From Odoribacter sp. Z80 (GTDB lineage Bacteria > Bacteroidota > Bacteroidia > Bacteroidales > Marinifilaceae), in NCBI RefSeq assembly GCF_009935865.1, contig NZ_QWEL01000011.1, positions 43,841 to 107,840 on the forward strand: a stretch of 64,000 nt of DNA. Direction: 5' to 3'. Of the stretch, positions 47,557-56,114 are shown piece by piece. The notes beneath the pieces were generated by a model that searched no databases, had not been told where the DNA came from, and worked only from the letters and a program-made list of their open reading frames with translations. Made by a program: the position numbers and the translations under genes. Every line of letters starts with the position of its first letter. Within the stretch, counting starts at the first letter, position 1.

Positions 47557-47590
47557 TTCCCTGTACAAAAAAAACACAATTTTTAAGATG

Positions 47591-47598
47591 CAAATATA
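47591..47598 (-). promoter_or_regulatory. -7 element of the M23 peptidase gene
   Basis: TATATTTG on the minus strand, 35 bp before the chosen start. There is no exact TTTG 19-21 bp upstream. Confidence 0.5.
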
Positions 47599-47606
47599 TC
47601 AACACT

Positions 47607-47638
47607 CTTGATAATTTAAAGAATAAATTTTATCTTTG
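47607..47638 (+). promoter_or_regulatory. Promoter of the coiled-coil/zapA operon
   Basis: CTTG at 47607-47610, 20 bp spacer, TATCTTTG at 47631-47638, 18 bp before the first ATG. One mismatch in the -33 box. Confidence 0.65.
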
Positions 47639-47656
47639 TCATGTAAAGATTGAGTT

Positions 47657-47947
47657 ATGGCAGCAAAACACGATGCCGTTATAAACGAGCTGAATTTTAA
47701 AATAGATAAACTAATAAAATTATATACATCTTCCCTTGAACAAAATAGAAGATTGGAAAAACAATTAAGCGAATTGCAATCCGAACTGGAACAACTCAAG
47801 GGCGAGAACAAAGAATTAAACGAAAAAATTAAAACAACCAGAGTGGCGAGCGCAATTTCAGGAGGAAATGGAAGTTATGAAGCAAAAATGCGAATCAACC
47901 AACTGGTGCGGGAGATTGATAAATGTATTGCTCTTTTGAATAATTAA
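47657..47947 (+). CDS. Small coiled-coil protein, zapA neighbour
   Basis: 96 residues, cytoplasmic. Residues about 5-65 are a long heptad-rich coiled coil (LNFKIDKLIKLYTSSLEQNR, LEKQLSELQSELEQLKGENK). The C-terminal part MRINQLVREIDKCIALLNN is conserved-looking. It is 2 bp before zapA and shares its promoter. The context suggests a ZapB-like or ZapA-partner role in division-ring assembly, but that is inference and not homology. Confidence 0.78.
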   Translation: MAAKHDAVINELNFKIDKLIKLYTSSLEQNRRLEKQLSELQSELEQLKGENKELNEKIKTTRVASAISGGNGSYEAKMRINQLVREIDKCIALLNN

Positions 47948-47949
47948 CT

Positions 47950-48219
47950 ATGTCAGAAAAACGTAACATTAACCTAACGATTGCCGATATACCTCTTAAT
48001 TTGAACATTACAGCAACAGACGAGGAAATTATCCGGAAAGCGGCTAAAGAGATTAATGAACGCGTTTTAAAATATAAATCCGGGAATTCAGAACCGGAAC
48101 CTTTTTATTTTTTAGCTTATGTTTCCTTGCTGCATACTATCAAAATGCTGCAACAAGAACAAAAGTTTAATGAAATAGAACAGATTAATTTGAAACTTGA
48201 TGAATTTATCAAGGAGTAA
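47950..48219 (+). CDS. zapA: Cell division protein ZapA
   Basis: 89 residues. The ZapA fold is visible as NINLTIADIPLNLNITATDE, EIIRKAAKEINERVLKYK and a C-terminal helix for dimer/tetramer formation (LLHTIKMLQQEQKFNEIEQI). It bundles FtsZ filaments at midcell. It is second gene of a two-gene operon and is followed directly by the probable 6S RNA, as zapA is followed by ssrS in E. coli. Confidence 0.9.
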   Translation: MSEKRNINLTIADIPLNLNITATDEEIIRKAAKEINERVLKYKSGNSEPEPFYFLAYVSLLHTIKMLQQEQKFNEIEQINLKLDEFIKE

Positions 48220-48249
48220 ACCAAAAAAGCAAAACGTTCTTTGAACATC

Positions 48250-48439
48250 ATATTCCCGCATTATTTCGACTTTAAGCGAAAAACTCAACACTCAAACAAT
48301 TAGAGCAGACGCTTATATTTGCACAAGACAGGCCTCAACTCTTCGGAGTTCCTTTAGGGACGGTGGAAGTCTGAATCAAATGGCAGCTCTACCCGTGTCA
48401 TTCAGGGGTTTTATTAAAAAGAAATAGTGCGGGTTTTTT
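48250..48439 (+). ncRNA. ssrS: Probable 6S RNA (SsrS)
   Basis: A non-coding interval of about 185 nt between zapA and rny folds into a long rod. The closing stem pairs CCCGCATTATTTC (48255-48267) with GAAATAGTGCGGG (48421-48433), 13 bp with one G-U, and TTTTTT follows (48434-48439). Inside, AGAGC/GCTCT (48302-48306, 48386-48390), TATTTG/CAAATG (48316-48321, 48377-48382), AGAC/GTCT (48326-48329, 48369-48372) and an AACTC-TTCG-GAGTT tip (48337-48350) can form in register, leaving a wide bubble between 48268 and 48301 and 48391 and 48420. Size, shape and zapA linkage match 6S RNA, which binds housekeeping RNA polymerase. No consensus promoter is evident directly upstream. Identification is by structure, not by alignment. 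Confidence 0.72.
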
Positions 48440-48520
48440 ATGCATAAATAAAAAACGAATAAGATAAACGAAAAAATACAACAATATATTAACCTTTAAA
48501 TTATAATTAATCACAAGAAT

Positions 48521-50059
48521 ATGACGACTATAGGAATAACTGCATCGGTGGTGGCTTTAGTAATCGGTATTGCAATTGGCTGGTTTATTATGCGGCTGGC
48601 TATGAAATATCGGGCCCAAAACATCATCAAAGAAGCAGAAGCGGAAGCAGAAGTAATCAAAAAGGATAAAATCCTGCAAGCAAAAGAAAAATTTCTGCAA
48701 ATCAAAGCAGAACACGAAAAGCAAGCCGCTGCCCGGAACAACAAATTGTTAATGGCAGAAAACAAGCTCAAACAACAAGAAACCGATATCTCCAGGAAAT
48801 TGGAAGAAATCCAGCGCAAATCCAAGGATATACAAACCCAACAAAGCAATATCGAAGTACAGAAAGAATTACTGGAAAAAAAGGTGGGCGAGTTGGATAA
48901 ACTAAAAAAACAGCAAATCGAACAATTGGAGGCCATCTCTGGAATGTCCGGAGAACAAGCGAAAGAAAAATTAATCAATTCTCTGAAAGAAGAGGCAGAA
49001 GCTGAGGCCATCTCCTATGTAAATGAAATCATGGAAGAAGCTAAAATGACTGCCAACATGGAAGCTAAAAAAATAGTCATTAAAACCATACAGCGCGTAG
49101 CTACAGAAACAGCGACCGAAAATGCCGTTTCCATCTTCCACATTGACTCCGATGAGATAAAAGGACGTATCATCGGAAGAGAAGGACGAAACATCCGGGC
49201 TTTAGAAGCAGCTACAGGAGTGGAAATTATTGTAGACGACACACCGGAAGCTATCGTACTTTCCGGATTTGACCCTGTACGCCGGGAAATTGCCCGTCTG
49301 TCCCTGCATCAACTGGTTACCGATGGCCGTATTCATCCAGCAAGAATCGAAGAGGTTGTTAACAAAGTGAAAAAACAAATCGAAGAAGAAATCATTGAAA
49401 CCGGAAAACGTACCACCATAGACCTCGGAATCCATGGATTACATCCCGAACTGGTACGCCTGATCGGAAAAATGAAATACCGTTCTTCCTATGGACAGAA
49501 CCTTTTACAACATGCCCGTGAAACAGCCAATCTTTGCGCTATCATGGCTGCCGAACTGGGATTAAATGTCAAAAAAGCCAAACGGGCAGGATTACTTCAT
49601 GATATTGGTAAAGTGCCAGATGATGAACCGGAATTGCCACACGCAATTTTAGGCATGCAGTTAGCAGAAAAATACAAAGAAAAACCGGACATCTGTAACG
49701 CCATCGGAGCCCATCACGAAGAAATTGAAATGACCACCCTCATCGCCCCTATTGTACAGGCCTGCGACGCCATCTCCGGAGCACGGCCGGGAGCCCGCCG
49801 GGAAGTGGTGGAATCTTACATCAAACGCCTCAAAGACATGGAAGACCTGGCTTTATCCTATAACGGAGTAGTAAAGACCTATGCCATCCAGGCAGGCCGC
49901 GAATTGCGGGTTGTAGTAGGAAGTGAAAAAATTTCCGATACGGAAGCAGAAAAGATTTCATTCGATATAGCTAAACGCATTCAGGATGAAATGACCTATC
50001 CAGGTCAGGTGAAAGTAACCGTCATCCGTGAAACCCGGGCCATTAATTACGCCAAATAA
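48521..50059 (+). CDS. rny: Ribonuclease Y
   Basis: 512 residues. An N-terminal membrane helix ([19 protein letters not shown]) is followed by a long Glu/Lys-rich coiled coil (about 30-200), a KH domain ([17 protein letters not shown]), and an HD domain with [12 protein letters not shown] carrying the metal-binding His-Asp, then the C-terminal [12 protein letters not shown]. RNase Y initiates mRNA decay from the inner membrane. It is a single gene after the 6S RNA, ending at a hairpin. Confidence 0.97.
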   Translation: MTTIGITASVVALVIGIAIGWFIMRLAMKYRAQNIIKEAEAEAEVIKKDKILQAKEKFLQIKAEHEKQAAARNNKLLMAENKLKQQETDISRKLEEIQRKSKDIQTQQSNIEVQKELLEKKVGELDKLKKQQIEQLEAISGMSGEQAKEKLINSLKEEAEAEAISYVNEIMEEAKMTANMEAKKIVIKTIQRVATETATENAVSIFHIDSDEIKGRIIGREGRNIRALEAATGVEIIVDDTPEAIVLSGFDPVRREIARLSLHQLVTDGRIHPARIEEVVNKVKKQIEEEIIETGKRTTIDLGIHGLHPELVRLIGKMKYRSSYGQNLLQHARETANLCAIMAAELGLNVKKAKRAGLLHDIGKVPDDEPELPHAILGMQLAEKYKEKPDICNAIGAHHEEIEMTTLIAPIVQACDAISGARPGARREVVESYIKRLKDMEDLALSYNGVVKTYAIQAGRELRVVVGSEKISDTEAEKISFDIAKRIQDEMTYPGQVKVTVIRETRAINYAK

Positions 50060-50088
50060 ATACAAACAATCAGGATAATATCTGAAAA

Positions 50089-50124
50089 TGCTCCGGAAAG
50101 TTGTGATACACAATTTCCGGAGCA
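50089..50124 (+). terminator. Hairpin terminator of rny
   Basis: TGCTCCGGAAA (50089-50099) pairs with TTTCCGGAGCA (50114-50124), with an inner TTGTG/CACAA stem and one bulged G. The T tract (TTTATTTATAAA) is weak. It lies 30 bp after rny and may also serve the opposing DUF1573 gene. Confidence 0.75.
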
Positions 50125-50169
50125 ATTTATTTATAAAAGAGAAAAAAAATAATATCTCAAACAAATATT

Positions 50170-50568
50170 TTACTCTACCACCGTCCCCTTCAAATTCAAT
50201 TGATGTATATGTTGCCGGGTATTACATACTACTTCAATGGATTTCAAAAAATGCCCCAATGAACACGGCTCAAATCCAACTGTAATCTCTACCTCCTGCC
50301 CCGGATTAACCGGACGTTTATTCCAGCTAACACTGGTACAACCGCCCGAAGGCCTTACATCCACAATCAAAAGAGGAACATCTCCCGTGTTCCGGATGTG
50401 AAAAGTTACCATTTTCGTTTCTCTGCAACGCATGGTTCCCAGCGAAAGAGTATCCCGGGCAATCTGAATGGTTGTCGGAGCCGAATACAATAACTCATCT
50501 ACACATCCGGTCTCCAATACAGCATATCCGAAAGATAAGGAAGTAATTGCAATAAACGAAAATATCAT
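50170..50568 (-). CDS. DUF1573-family secreted/periplasmic protein
   Basis: 132 residues. A hydrophobic N-terminus (MIFSFIAITSLSFGYAVL) is probably a signal peptide. The rest is a single Ig-like DUF1573 domain (LSLGTMRCRETKMVTFHIRN, GDVPLLIVDVRPSGGCTSVSW, PGQEVEITVGFEP). The two Cys in GGCTS and EPCSL are typical. The role of the family is unknown. It lies 8 bp after the beta-propeller lipoprotein, last in a three-gene set with the small Cys-containing peptide. Confidence 0.86.
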   Translation of the reverse strand: MIFSFIAITSLSFGYAVLETGCVDELLYSAPTTIQIARDTLSLGTMRCRETKMVTFHIRNTGDVPLLIVDVRPSGGCTSVSWNKRPVNPGQEVEITVGFEPCSLGHFLKSIEVVCNTRQHIHQLNLKGTVVE

Positions 50569-50576
50569 AAAATCTC

Positions 50577-51635
50577 TTATTCAAAGATATCCGGCAATTG
50601 AATACGCACCAAAGAACTGGAGGGCGTATAACCTATTCCGTAAAGTTCTTTCTCTTGAGAGTCATAACAAATATGCGTCAGGTCCGTATCTACTCCGTAC
50701 GTCATACGTATCTCCCCGTCCCAGCCAATGACCAACAAAGTCCGGCAATGTTGAAAAGTTTTACTGTCTTCCGCAAAAGTACGACCCGAATAAAGGGCAT
50801 AAACAGCATCCGAAGCCGCACATACATCCGTAAAACCAAACCGATTCTTCCTTGAATAAACAACAAGCGATTGACCGTTTTGTTTCCGGATACTCACTCT
50901 CGGAGAATGGAAGTTTAAACGACGGACCAAATGAATTTCTCCATTCTCAATCCGGCAAATATCCATAGCTCCACTATACATATCGGCACAAACAAAAGCA
51001 GTACCGTCCGGACGGACTTTCAGCACATTACTGGCAAATAGCTTAGCTTTTATCTCTGTTTTCAATTCCGGAAAACATGCATGTTCCGGATAATCCAGAA
51101 AATAACAGCCTTGTTGATTATCCGGAGAATAAAGCATATACCGACCTTGCTCATATAAACCGGTAGAAAGGATATAATTCCCTGCACGGACAGCCCATAA
51201 ATGCTGAACACCCGCAGGCAATTGGATTGTGGATTCTCCACCAGCCTTGGTTACCGGTGTATTGGCCACACTCATTTGCCCTGTCCGGAAATCAAACACT
51301 GTCCATCCGCCATTTCCATCGGAAGAAAGCGAATTTACCTGGACAGCACCGCCACTCCGGGTCCGTACACGAGGGAAATATTCCTTCTTCTGCCGGTTTG
51401 ATAAATTAATCCGATAAATATTATCAGTATTTTTTAAATCCCCCACAATCACTTGGTCGCCATCTTTTACTAAACCTGAGGGCGTACGAATCCCATAGGC
51501 CTTCAAATTTTCTACCACAACAGCCTTTACCGACTCATCCTGCTTCATGTCAGGCAAAATATCTGTTATTTCCTCCTGCCGGAACGAACAAGCTCCCAAC
51601 AGAAATAAACTTGTGAATAAAACTACACTTTTCAT
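50577..51635 (-). CDS. BF3164-like (six-bladed beta-propeller) lipoprotein
   Basis: 352 residues from MKSVVLFTSLFLLGACSFRQ; the longer frame to 51686 would overlap the small upstream gene. The lipobox is LLGAC. The protein resembles the BF3164/TolB-like propellers of Bacteroidales: GLVKDGDQVIVGDLKNTDNI, DGNGGWTVFDFRTGQMSV, VRPDGTAFVCADMYSGAMDI and DAVYALYSGRTFAED each look like blades. It is probably anchored facing the cell surface or periplasm. Its start is 1 bp after the small peptide stop, so they are translationally coupled. Confidence 0.82.
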   Translation of the reverse strand: MKSVVLFTSLFLLGACSFRQEEITDILPDMKQDESVKAVVVENLKAYGIRTPSGLVKDGDQVIVGDLKNTDNIYRINLSNRQKKEYFPRVRTRSGGAVQVNSLSSDGNGGWTVFDFRTGQMSVANTPVTKAGGESTIQLPAGVQHLWAVRAGNYILSTGLYEQGRYMLYSPDNQQGCYFLDYPEHACFPELKTEIKAKLFASNVLKVRPDGTAFVCADMYSGAMDICRIENGEIHLVRRLNFHSPRVSIRKQNGQSLVVYSRKNRFGFTDVCAASDAVYALYSGRTFAEDSKTFQHCRTLLVIGWDGEIRMTYGVDTDLTHICYDSQEKELYGIGYTPSSSLVRIQLPDIFE

Positions 51636-51636
51636 A

Positions 51637-51858
51637 TCAGTCTTTCGGAGGCATTGAAATTCCACCATATCCCATATCGCCAACAAAACATATACCCCCC
51701 GCCTCAGGACAATAAATTAACTCATCTCCTTCTTCTATTACATCTGTATTCTCAATCTCCACACTTTCTACCCCACACACAGAAAATGAGATCAAAAAAA
51801 TGCAAACTATAAACAGTCCCCATTTTAAAAAAATTAATTTCTTTTTACACACAACCAT
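51637..51858 (-). CDS. Small secreted Cys-containing peptide (NVEALA-like neighbourhood)
   Basis: 73 residues from MVVCKKKLIFLKWG; this start lies just after a -7 element, whereas the longer frame to 51906 runs through it. A signal or anchor helix (LFIVCIFLISFSVCG) precedes an acidic segment (VESVEIENTDVIEEGDE) and a tail with two Cys (YCPEAGGICFVGD) and GYGGISMPPKD. Its size and position before a BF3164-like propeller recall the NVEALA peptides of Bacteroidales, although the NVEALA motif itself is not present. It may be a signal or ligand for the adjacent two-component system; that is inference. Confidence 0.68.
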   Translation of the reverse strand: MVVCKKKLIFLKWGLFIVCIFLISFSVCGVESVEIENTDVIEEGDELIYCPEAGGICFVGDMGYGGISMPPKD

Positions 51859-51880
51859 TATTTTTATAATTTTGTAATGG

Positions 51881-51888
51881 CAAAGATA
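51881..51888 (-). promoter_or_regulatory. -7 element of the small peptide operon
   Basis: TATCTTTG on the minus strand, 22 bp before the ATG at 51858. At about -33 there is TTTC with 18 bp spacing, a partial match. Confidence 0.6.
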
Positions 51889-51951
51889 GGGAGAGTTTGT
51901 CTGCATGAAACGGGAAACAGTGGCAAAAACAGTGACAGATTTTTATAATTT

Positions 51952-53310
51952 ATGGAGAACAAACAGTTGAAAATTGGGGGATACATCACTCTTTGCATCG
52001 TCTTCTTACTATTCCTCCTACAGGTTAATGTTCTTCATGAAGTACATTCACATGAAAAAGATACTTTTAAAGAAGCAATTCAAAGCTCTTTATTGACCTA
52101 CATAGACAAATTAAATTCTGATAAAAGTATTTATACTTCTCGTCCAAGAGCTACTTTTAATTCCAGTAAAAAATTCGTTCGTATCATTCGAAACAAAACA
52201 GACACAACTATTTATGTAAAAAATACAACGAATCCTACACATATTTTATGCAAACTAATGTATGATATACGAGACACAACCAAATGGAATCTGGATTCAC
52301 TTCATAAAATCTTAAATCCTTATTTACAAGAGCATGGTTTTCTGGTTCCTTACCAACTCACTCTGCTTGATTCCAACCATAAAATATTAGACCAATATTT
52401 TTACCAAGCCTTTGAATATGAGAACAAAGGCATAAAATTATCTATCCCTTTAGGATTTTTGGAAAAACATACGCTAAAAGCAGAATTCAGTTTTCCATTT
52501 TTCTTATTCTTTCAACAGGCATGGGACCGTTTACTGACTACCCTGGCACTTATTCTTATTTTACTTCTTTGCGCAACAACCCTATTCCTGCAATTAAAAC
52601 AGGAAAAAAAGATCGGAGACAACCGGAACAAGTTTACCCACGCCCTGGTTCATAATCTCCGTTCTCCTATACTTACCCTTAAACGCCAGTTAGAGGTATT
52701 GCAAATCCAGTTATCCGAACAACTGGATCCGGTCCAAGCAGCAAGTATCGAACATTCAGAGAAAAACACGAAACATCTCCTGGAGGATATTGATCACTTG
52801 CTCTTTTTATCTGTAAATTCCTGCAATCTGGTTATCCATCCTGAATTCTGCTCAATGGAGGAAATACTGAACCAATTAGTTGCCGACAACCAATATGGCC
52901 ATAACTATAAAGAAATCAGCATTCCCATCCAAAATCTGCTTCCCTCAGATTATGTATATGCCGACCCATTGCATTTATACGGAGTTCTGAACAACCTCAT
53001 CGGAAATTCCATCCAATATTCGGGAGACAAAGTGGCAATTTTACTGCTCTGCCGAAAAGAACAACAAAAAGTATTTATTTCTGTAAAAGATAATGGTTTC
53101 GGCATTCCGCCGGAAGAACAAAAACATATTTTTGAAGAACACCGTCGAGGCAAGCGTTATGAAGGAGACCGGGAACGCCAGGGATACGGATTAGGCCTGA
53201 GCTATGTCCGGGCAGTTATCACAGCTCACCGGGGGCATATCCGTATCGTCAGTGACGGCCGGCACGGAACAGAATTTATCCTTGAAATACCACAACATAA
53301 AAAGAGATGA
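51952..53310 (+). CDS. Sensor histidine kinase
   Basis: 452 residues. Membrane helices at about 8-26 and 190-213 enclose a 160-residue extracytoplasmic sensor region that I do not recognise. The H box HNLRSPIL has His234, the N box is NNLIGNSIQY, G1 is DNGFGIPPEEQ and G2 is GYGLGLSYVRAV, so the kinase is intact. No HAMP or PAS domain is seen. It overlaps the response regulator by 4 bp (ATGA). It is divergent from the small peptide/propeller/DUF1573 operon, which is its most likely target or input. Confidence 0.93.
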   Translation: MENKQLKIGGYITLCIVFLLFLLQVNVLHEVHSHEKDTFKEAIQSSLLTYIDKLNSDKSIYTSRPRATFNSSKKFVRIIRNKTDTTIYVKNTTNPTHILCKLMYDIRDTTKWNLDSLHKILNPYLQEHGFLVPYQLTLLDSNHKILDQYFYQAFEYENKGIKLSIPLGFLEKHTLKAEFSFPFFLFFQQAWDRLLTTLALILILLLCATTLFLQLKQEKKIGDNRNKFTHALVHNLRSPILTLKRQLEVLQIQLSEQLDPVQAASIEHSEKNTKHLLEDIDHLLFLSVNSCNLVIHPEFCSMEEILNQLVADNQYGHNYKEISIPIQNLLPSDYVYADPLHLYGVLNNLIGNSIQYSGDKVAILLLCRKEQQKVFISVKDNGFGIPPEEQKHIFEEHRRGKRYEGDRERQGYGLGLSYVRAVITAHRGHIRIVSDGRHGTEFILEIPQHKKR

Positions 53311-54002
53311 AAGACATTCGCATTCTGTATGTAGAAGACGACCTCGAATTCGGACGTTTAACCAAAATTTTACTGGACCAGGAGGAATTTTATGTAGAAC
53401 TGGCCAGAGACCTGGAAAAAGCCCGTACATCTTTCCAAGCCAAACGCCCCGATCTCTTGCTGGTAGACTTAGATTTGGCCGGTCTGAAAACTGGCTTAAC
53501 CCTCATCCAGGAAATTAAAAAAGCCATCCCCTGGTTTCCTATTGTCGTTTACAGTTCACACGTTGACCCCGCCACTGTAGTGGCAACGCTGAATTTGGGC
53601 GTGATGGACCATATCGGCAAAGATTGTGAAAAGTCTGTTTTCGTGGCCAAACTTCAGAACATTGTCCGGCAAGCCTATCATCGGACGTCCGGCCAAAGCC
53701 CCGTCTATGAATTATCTCCGATGACAACTTTCAATTATAATAACTGTACCCTGACCATCAACAACAAACCGCACAAATTACCCGGGAAAGATGCCGACAT
53801 GCTGAATATCCTTTGCGTCCATTGCAATGAATGGGTCGCTCCAAAAGAAATCTGTTTCTTTATGTGGAAAATAGATAAGAATATCGAAAACCTGAAACGC
53901 TATGCCGTCAATCTAAGAAAACACCTGGCTCCCGATACTTCGCTTTCTATCCAGAATCGTCACGGTGGATATTACATGCTGAAAACTCCACTAACGCTCT
54001 AA
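53307..54002 (+). CDS. Response regulator with C-terminal winged-helix domain (OmpR type)
   Basis: 231 residues. The receiver domain has the acidic pocket E10-D11-D12 (LYVEDD), phospho-acceptor Asp54 in LLLVDLDL, Ser at VVYSSHV and Lys105 in HIGKD. The C-terminal DNA-binding domain (about 150-231) shows KDADMLNILCVHCNEWVAPK, DKNIENLKRYAVNLRKHL and the wing RHGGYYML. Its gene starts inside the kinase stop codon. It is convergent with the transglutaminase lipoprotein gene with 20 bp between. Confidence 0.92.
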   Translation: MKDIRILYVEDDLEFGRLTKILLDQEEFYVELARDLEKARTSFQAKRPDLLLVDLDLAGLKTGLTLIQEIKKAIPWFPIVVYSSHVDPATVVATLNLGVMDHIGKDCEKSVFVAKLQNIVRQAYHRTSGQSPVYELSPMTTFNYNNCTLTINNKPHKLPGKDADMLNILCVHCNEWVAPKEICFFMWKIDKNIENLKRYAVNLRKHLAPDTSLSIQNRHGGYYMLKTPLTL

Positions 54003-54022
54003 AGGACAAAGCAAACAGAAGC

Positions 54023-56113
54023 TTATTTTATCATATCATAATACAAAAACAATTGTTTGCCATCTTTGAAGAGAAATGGAAGTTCTTCTTTTCCGGTGGT
54101 GTGATTTCTCAACCACATCAAGGCTCCTTCGGGAATATCCTTATACTCCAAATGCTCGTATCTTGCTACTTGTTCACCGCAACTGAGCCATTCATCATCC
54201 CAATACCATAATTCATAACGATGTCCCCTCTTGATACCATTATCAGCATTCCACGGAGCAAAACGGATGCGCTCCACCACCTGGGGTTGCTGCAACCACA
54301 ATGTCACCGTTTTGTATGCACCAGGAGCTGTCTGCATATTACCGTCATATTCTGCCTTCCATTTCATATCATCCCACGACGGAGCATCCAACAACTTCAC
54401 CCGTTCCGAATCTGCCCGTTCCAGTAAAGTATCTTTGGGTGAAAGGACAGCTGCCGGGGTCGGAGGCAAAACATTACTATATCCCCAGCGACGCGATGTA
54501 ATAAACTCCAGCATAGCCACATTGGCATGAGGATGTTCGTCCGATGCTTCAAAACGATAAAATTGATAAGCCCCGGGCCGGGGAATGATGAAATCCTGCA
54601 AACACGGACCGGGAGCTGCCGTTATCTGATAAATCAGGCGGGCATCAGCAAAATCCCTCCGATTGGCTCCCACAAAAGTTGACCCGACCAAATCCTCTGC
54701 AACTTTTATCATATTGGGCTTCCGGGGAAATTTACGGGTCAACACTACCGTTCCCCGATTGGCTGTATCTTTATGAAAATATTGTACCCTGTACCCTTCT
54801 GCACAAGCAGTGTCTTTTTCGACATAAAACGGCTCTCCGAAAAAACGAAGTTCTTTTCCTTCGTAATAGGCCGGAAAATACAAACGCCCAAATAAGGCAT
54901 TCTCAAAAGTAACTTCCTGATGAACCGTATCGATCACCCCCCAGGTCACCGGCGACATTTTCCGCCGCGCCTGAAAAGCAACTAAATAAGCCAAACGGTT
55001 GGAGATCTTTGGAGGGAACGGTAAAGTCAAACGACATACCTCCGCCCGCTCGGCCGTAACGTCCCGCATACAAGGACTGGCAAACAAGGGAGGCAAATAT
55101 TCCCCCTCCCGACGCAAGTAATAAGGCGTACCCGGCTGAGGTGCGTAATATTGCCGATAAAGGTTCATCGGTACCCCCAACACCCATCCCCCTTCTCCCG
55201 GTAAAGAACTTTCCGGATTAAACGTCTGCCAACGACGGTTACTATCCAGGGTAACACAGTAAAAATGACGTCCGGCAAAATCCCTGTAAGCATCACAAAA
55301 TTCAATCATCACGGGAATACCACATGCCCGAAGCACAGCACACCCATAGGCTGCGTGGTCCAGACATTCATGCCCATGAAAAAAAAGATTATAAATACCT
55401 ATATCCTTTTGAGGGGCATCTCCTAAAATATAACGCATCTCCACAACCCTATTCTGATAAGCGCTGATTCGTTTCTTCAAAGAAGCGGCGGTATCAGCAT
55501 TCACATATTTCCCAAACCGGCGGCGAAGTTCTGCCCCGGAATACATAAAAGGATAACTGCGGGCCGGCCGGTAAGGTAGTACATACTCACAAAACTCCTG
55601 AAAACTCAGGTGTTTTGCAAAAGGGGATTGTTCCCATACCTCAAAAGCATTATCAATATGGGTAATCAAAAAATTACTTTTCATAGCCTGCAAATCTGCA
55701 ACGCTCCCCCATTCCACCCGGGACGGCTGAAAAACATAACGATGAATTGAGTCTTTTAACCAGGCATAAGTCTGTTTTAAACTCCGGCCATAAGCCTGCA
55801 AAGAATCCAGACATCCCCCCGTCTCTTGCCATCCGGCATAAAACACAGAATCCGCATACTCACAAAAACGTTCAAACTGAGGGTCTATTCCATCCACTTT
55901 TCGGGCACTGAAATGCCATTTCATGTTTTCAATCAAAAAACAAGCAGCCCGGTATTTCAAAGAATCCCGTTGCCGCCATCCGTAATGACGCAACACCTTT
56001 TTCAATTCCCCTTTATTTGAACCGGACAACACAAGGGCATCCTCCACTCCCTGGGGTACCTCCCGGCATCCCCCAAGCAATCCGACCAGCACACATATAA
56101 TCACAATCCGCAT
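54023..56113 (-). CDS. Transglutaminase-like lipoprotein
   Basis: 696 residues. The lipoprotein signal ends LLGGC. Residues about 225-310 form a transglutaminase core: Cys in HGHECLDHAAYGCAVLRACG, His in GRHFYCVTLD and an acidic partner in QTFNPESSL. The region after about 340 contains beta-rich segments and a C-terminal discoidin-like piece (VTLWLQQPQVVERIRFAPWN). Proteins of this type act as peptidases or cross-linkers on the outside of the cell; the substrate is unknown. It begins 1 bp after the O-antigen-ligase-like gene, which implies coupled translation. Confidence 0.85.
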   Translation of the reverse strand: MRIVIICVLVGLLGGCREVPQGVEDALVLSGSNKGELKKVLRHYGWRQRDSLKYRAACFLIENMKWHFSARKVDGIDPQFERFCEYADSVFYAGWQETGGCLDSLQAYGRSLKQTYAWLKDSIHRYVFQPSRVEWGSVADLQAMKSNFLITHIDNAFEVWEQSPFAKHLSFQEFCEYVLPYRPARSYPFMYSGAELRRRFGKYVNADTAASLKKRISAYQNRVVEMRYILGDAPQKDIGIYNLFFHGHECLDHAAYGCAVLRACGIPVMIEFCDAYRDFAGRHFYCVTLDSNRRWQTFNPESSLPGEGGWVLGVPMNLYRQYYAPQPGTPYYLRREGEYLPPLFASPCMRDVTAERAEVCRLTLPFPPKISNRLAYLVAFQARRKMSPVTWGVIDTVHQEVTFENALFGRLYFPAYYEGKELRFFGEPFYVEKDTACAEGYRVQYFHKDTANRGTVVLTRKFPRKPNMIKVAEDLVGSTFVGANRRDFADARLIYQITAAPGPCLQDFIIPRPGAYQFYRFEASDEHPHANVAMLEFITSRRWGYSNVLPPTPAAVLSPKDTLLERADSERVKLLDAPSWDDMKWKAEYDGNMQTAPGAYKTVTLWLQQPQVVERIRFAPWNADNGIKRGHRYELWYWDDEWLSCGEQVARYEHLEYKDIPEGALMWLRNHTTGKEELPFLFKDGKQLFLYYDMIK

Positions 56114-56114
56114 A

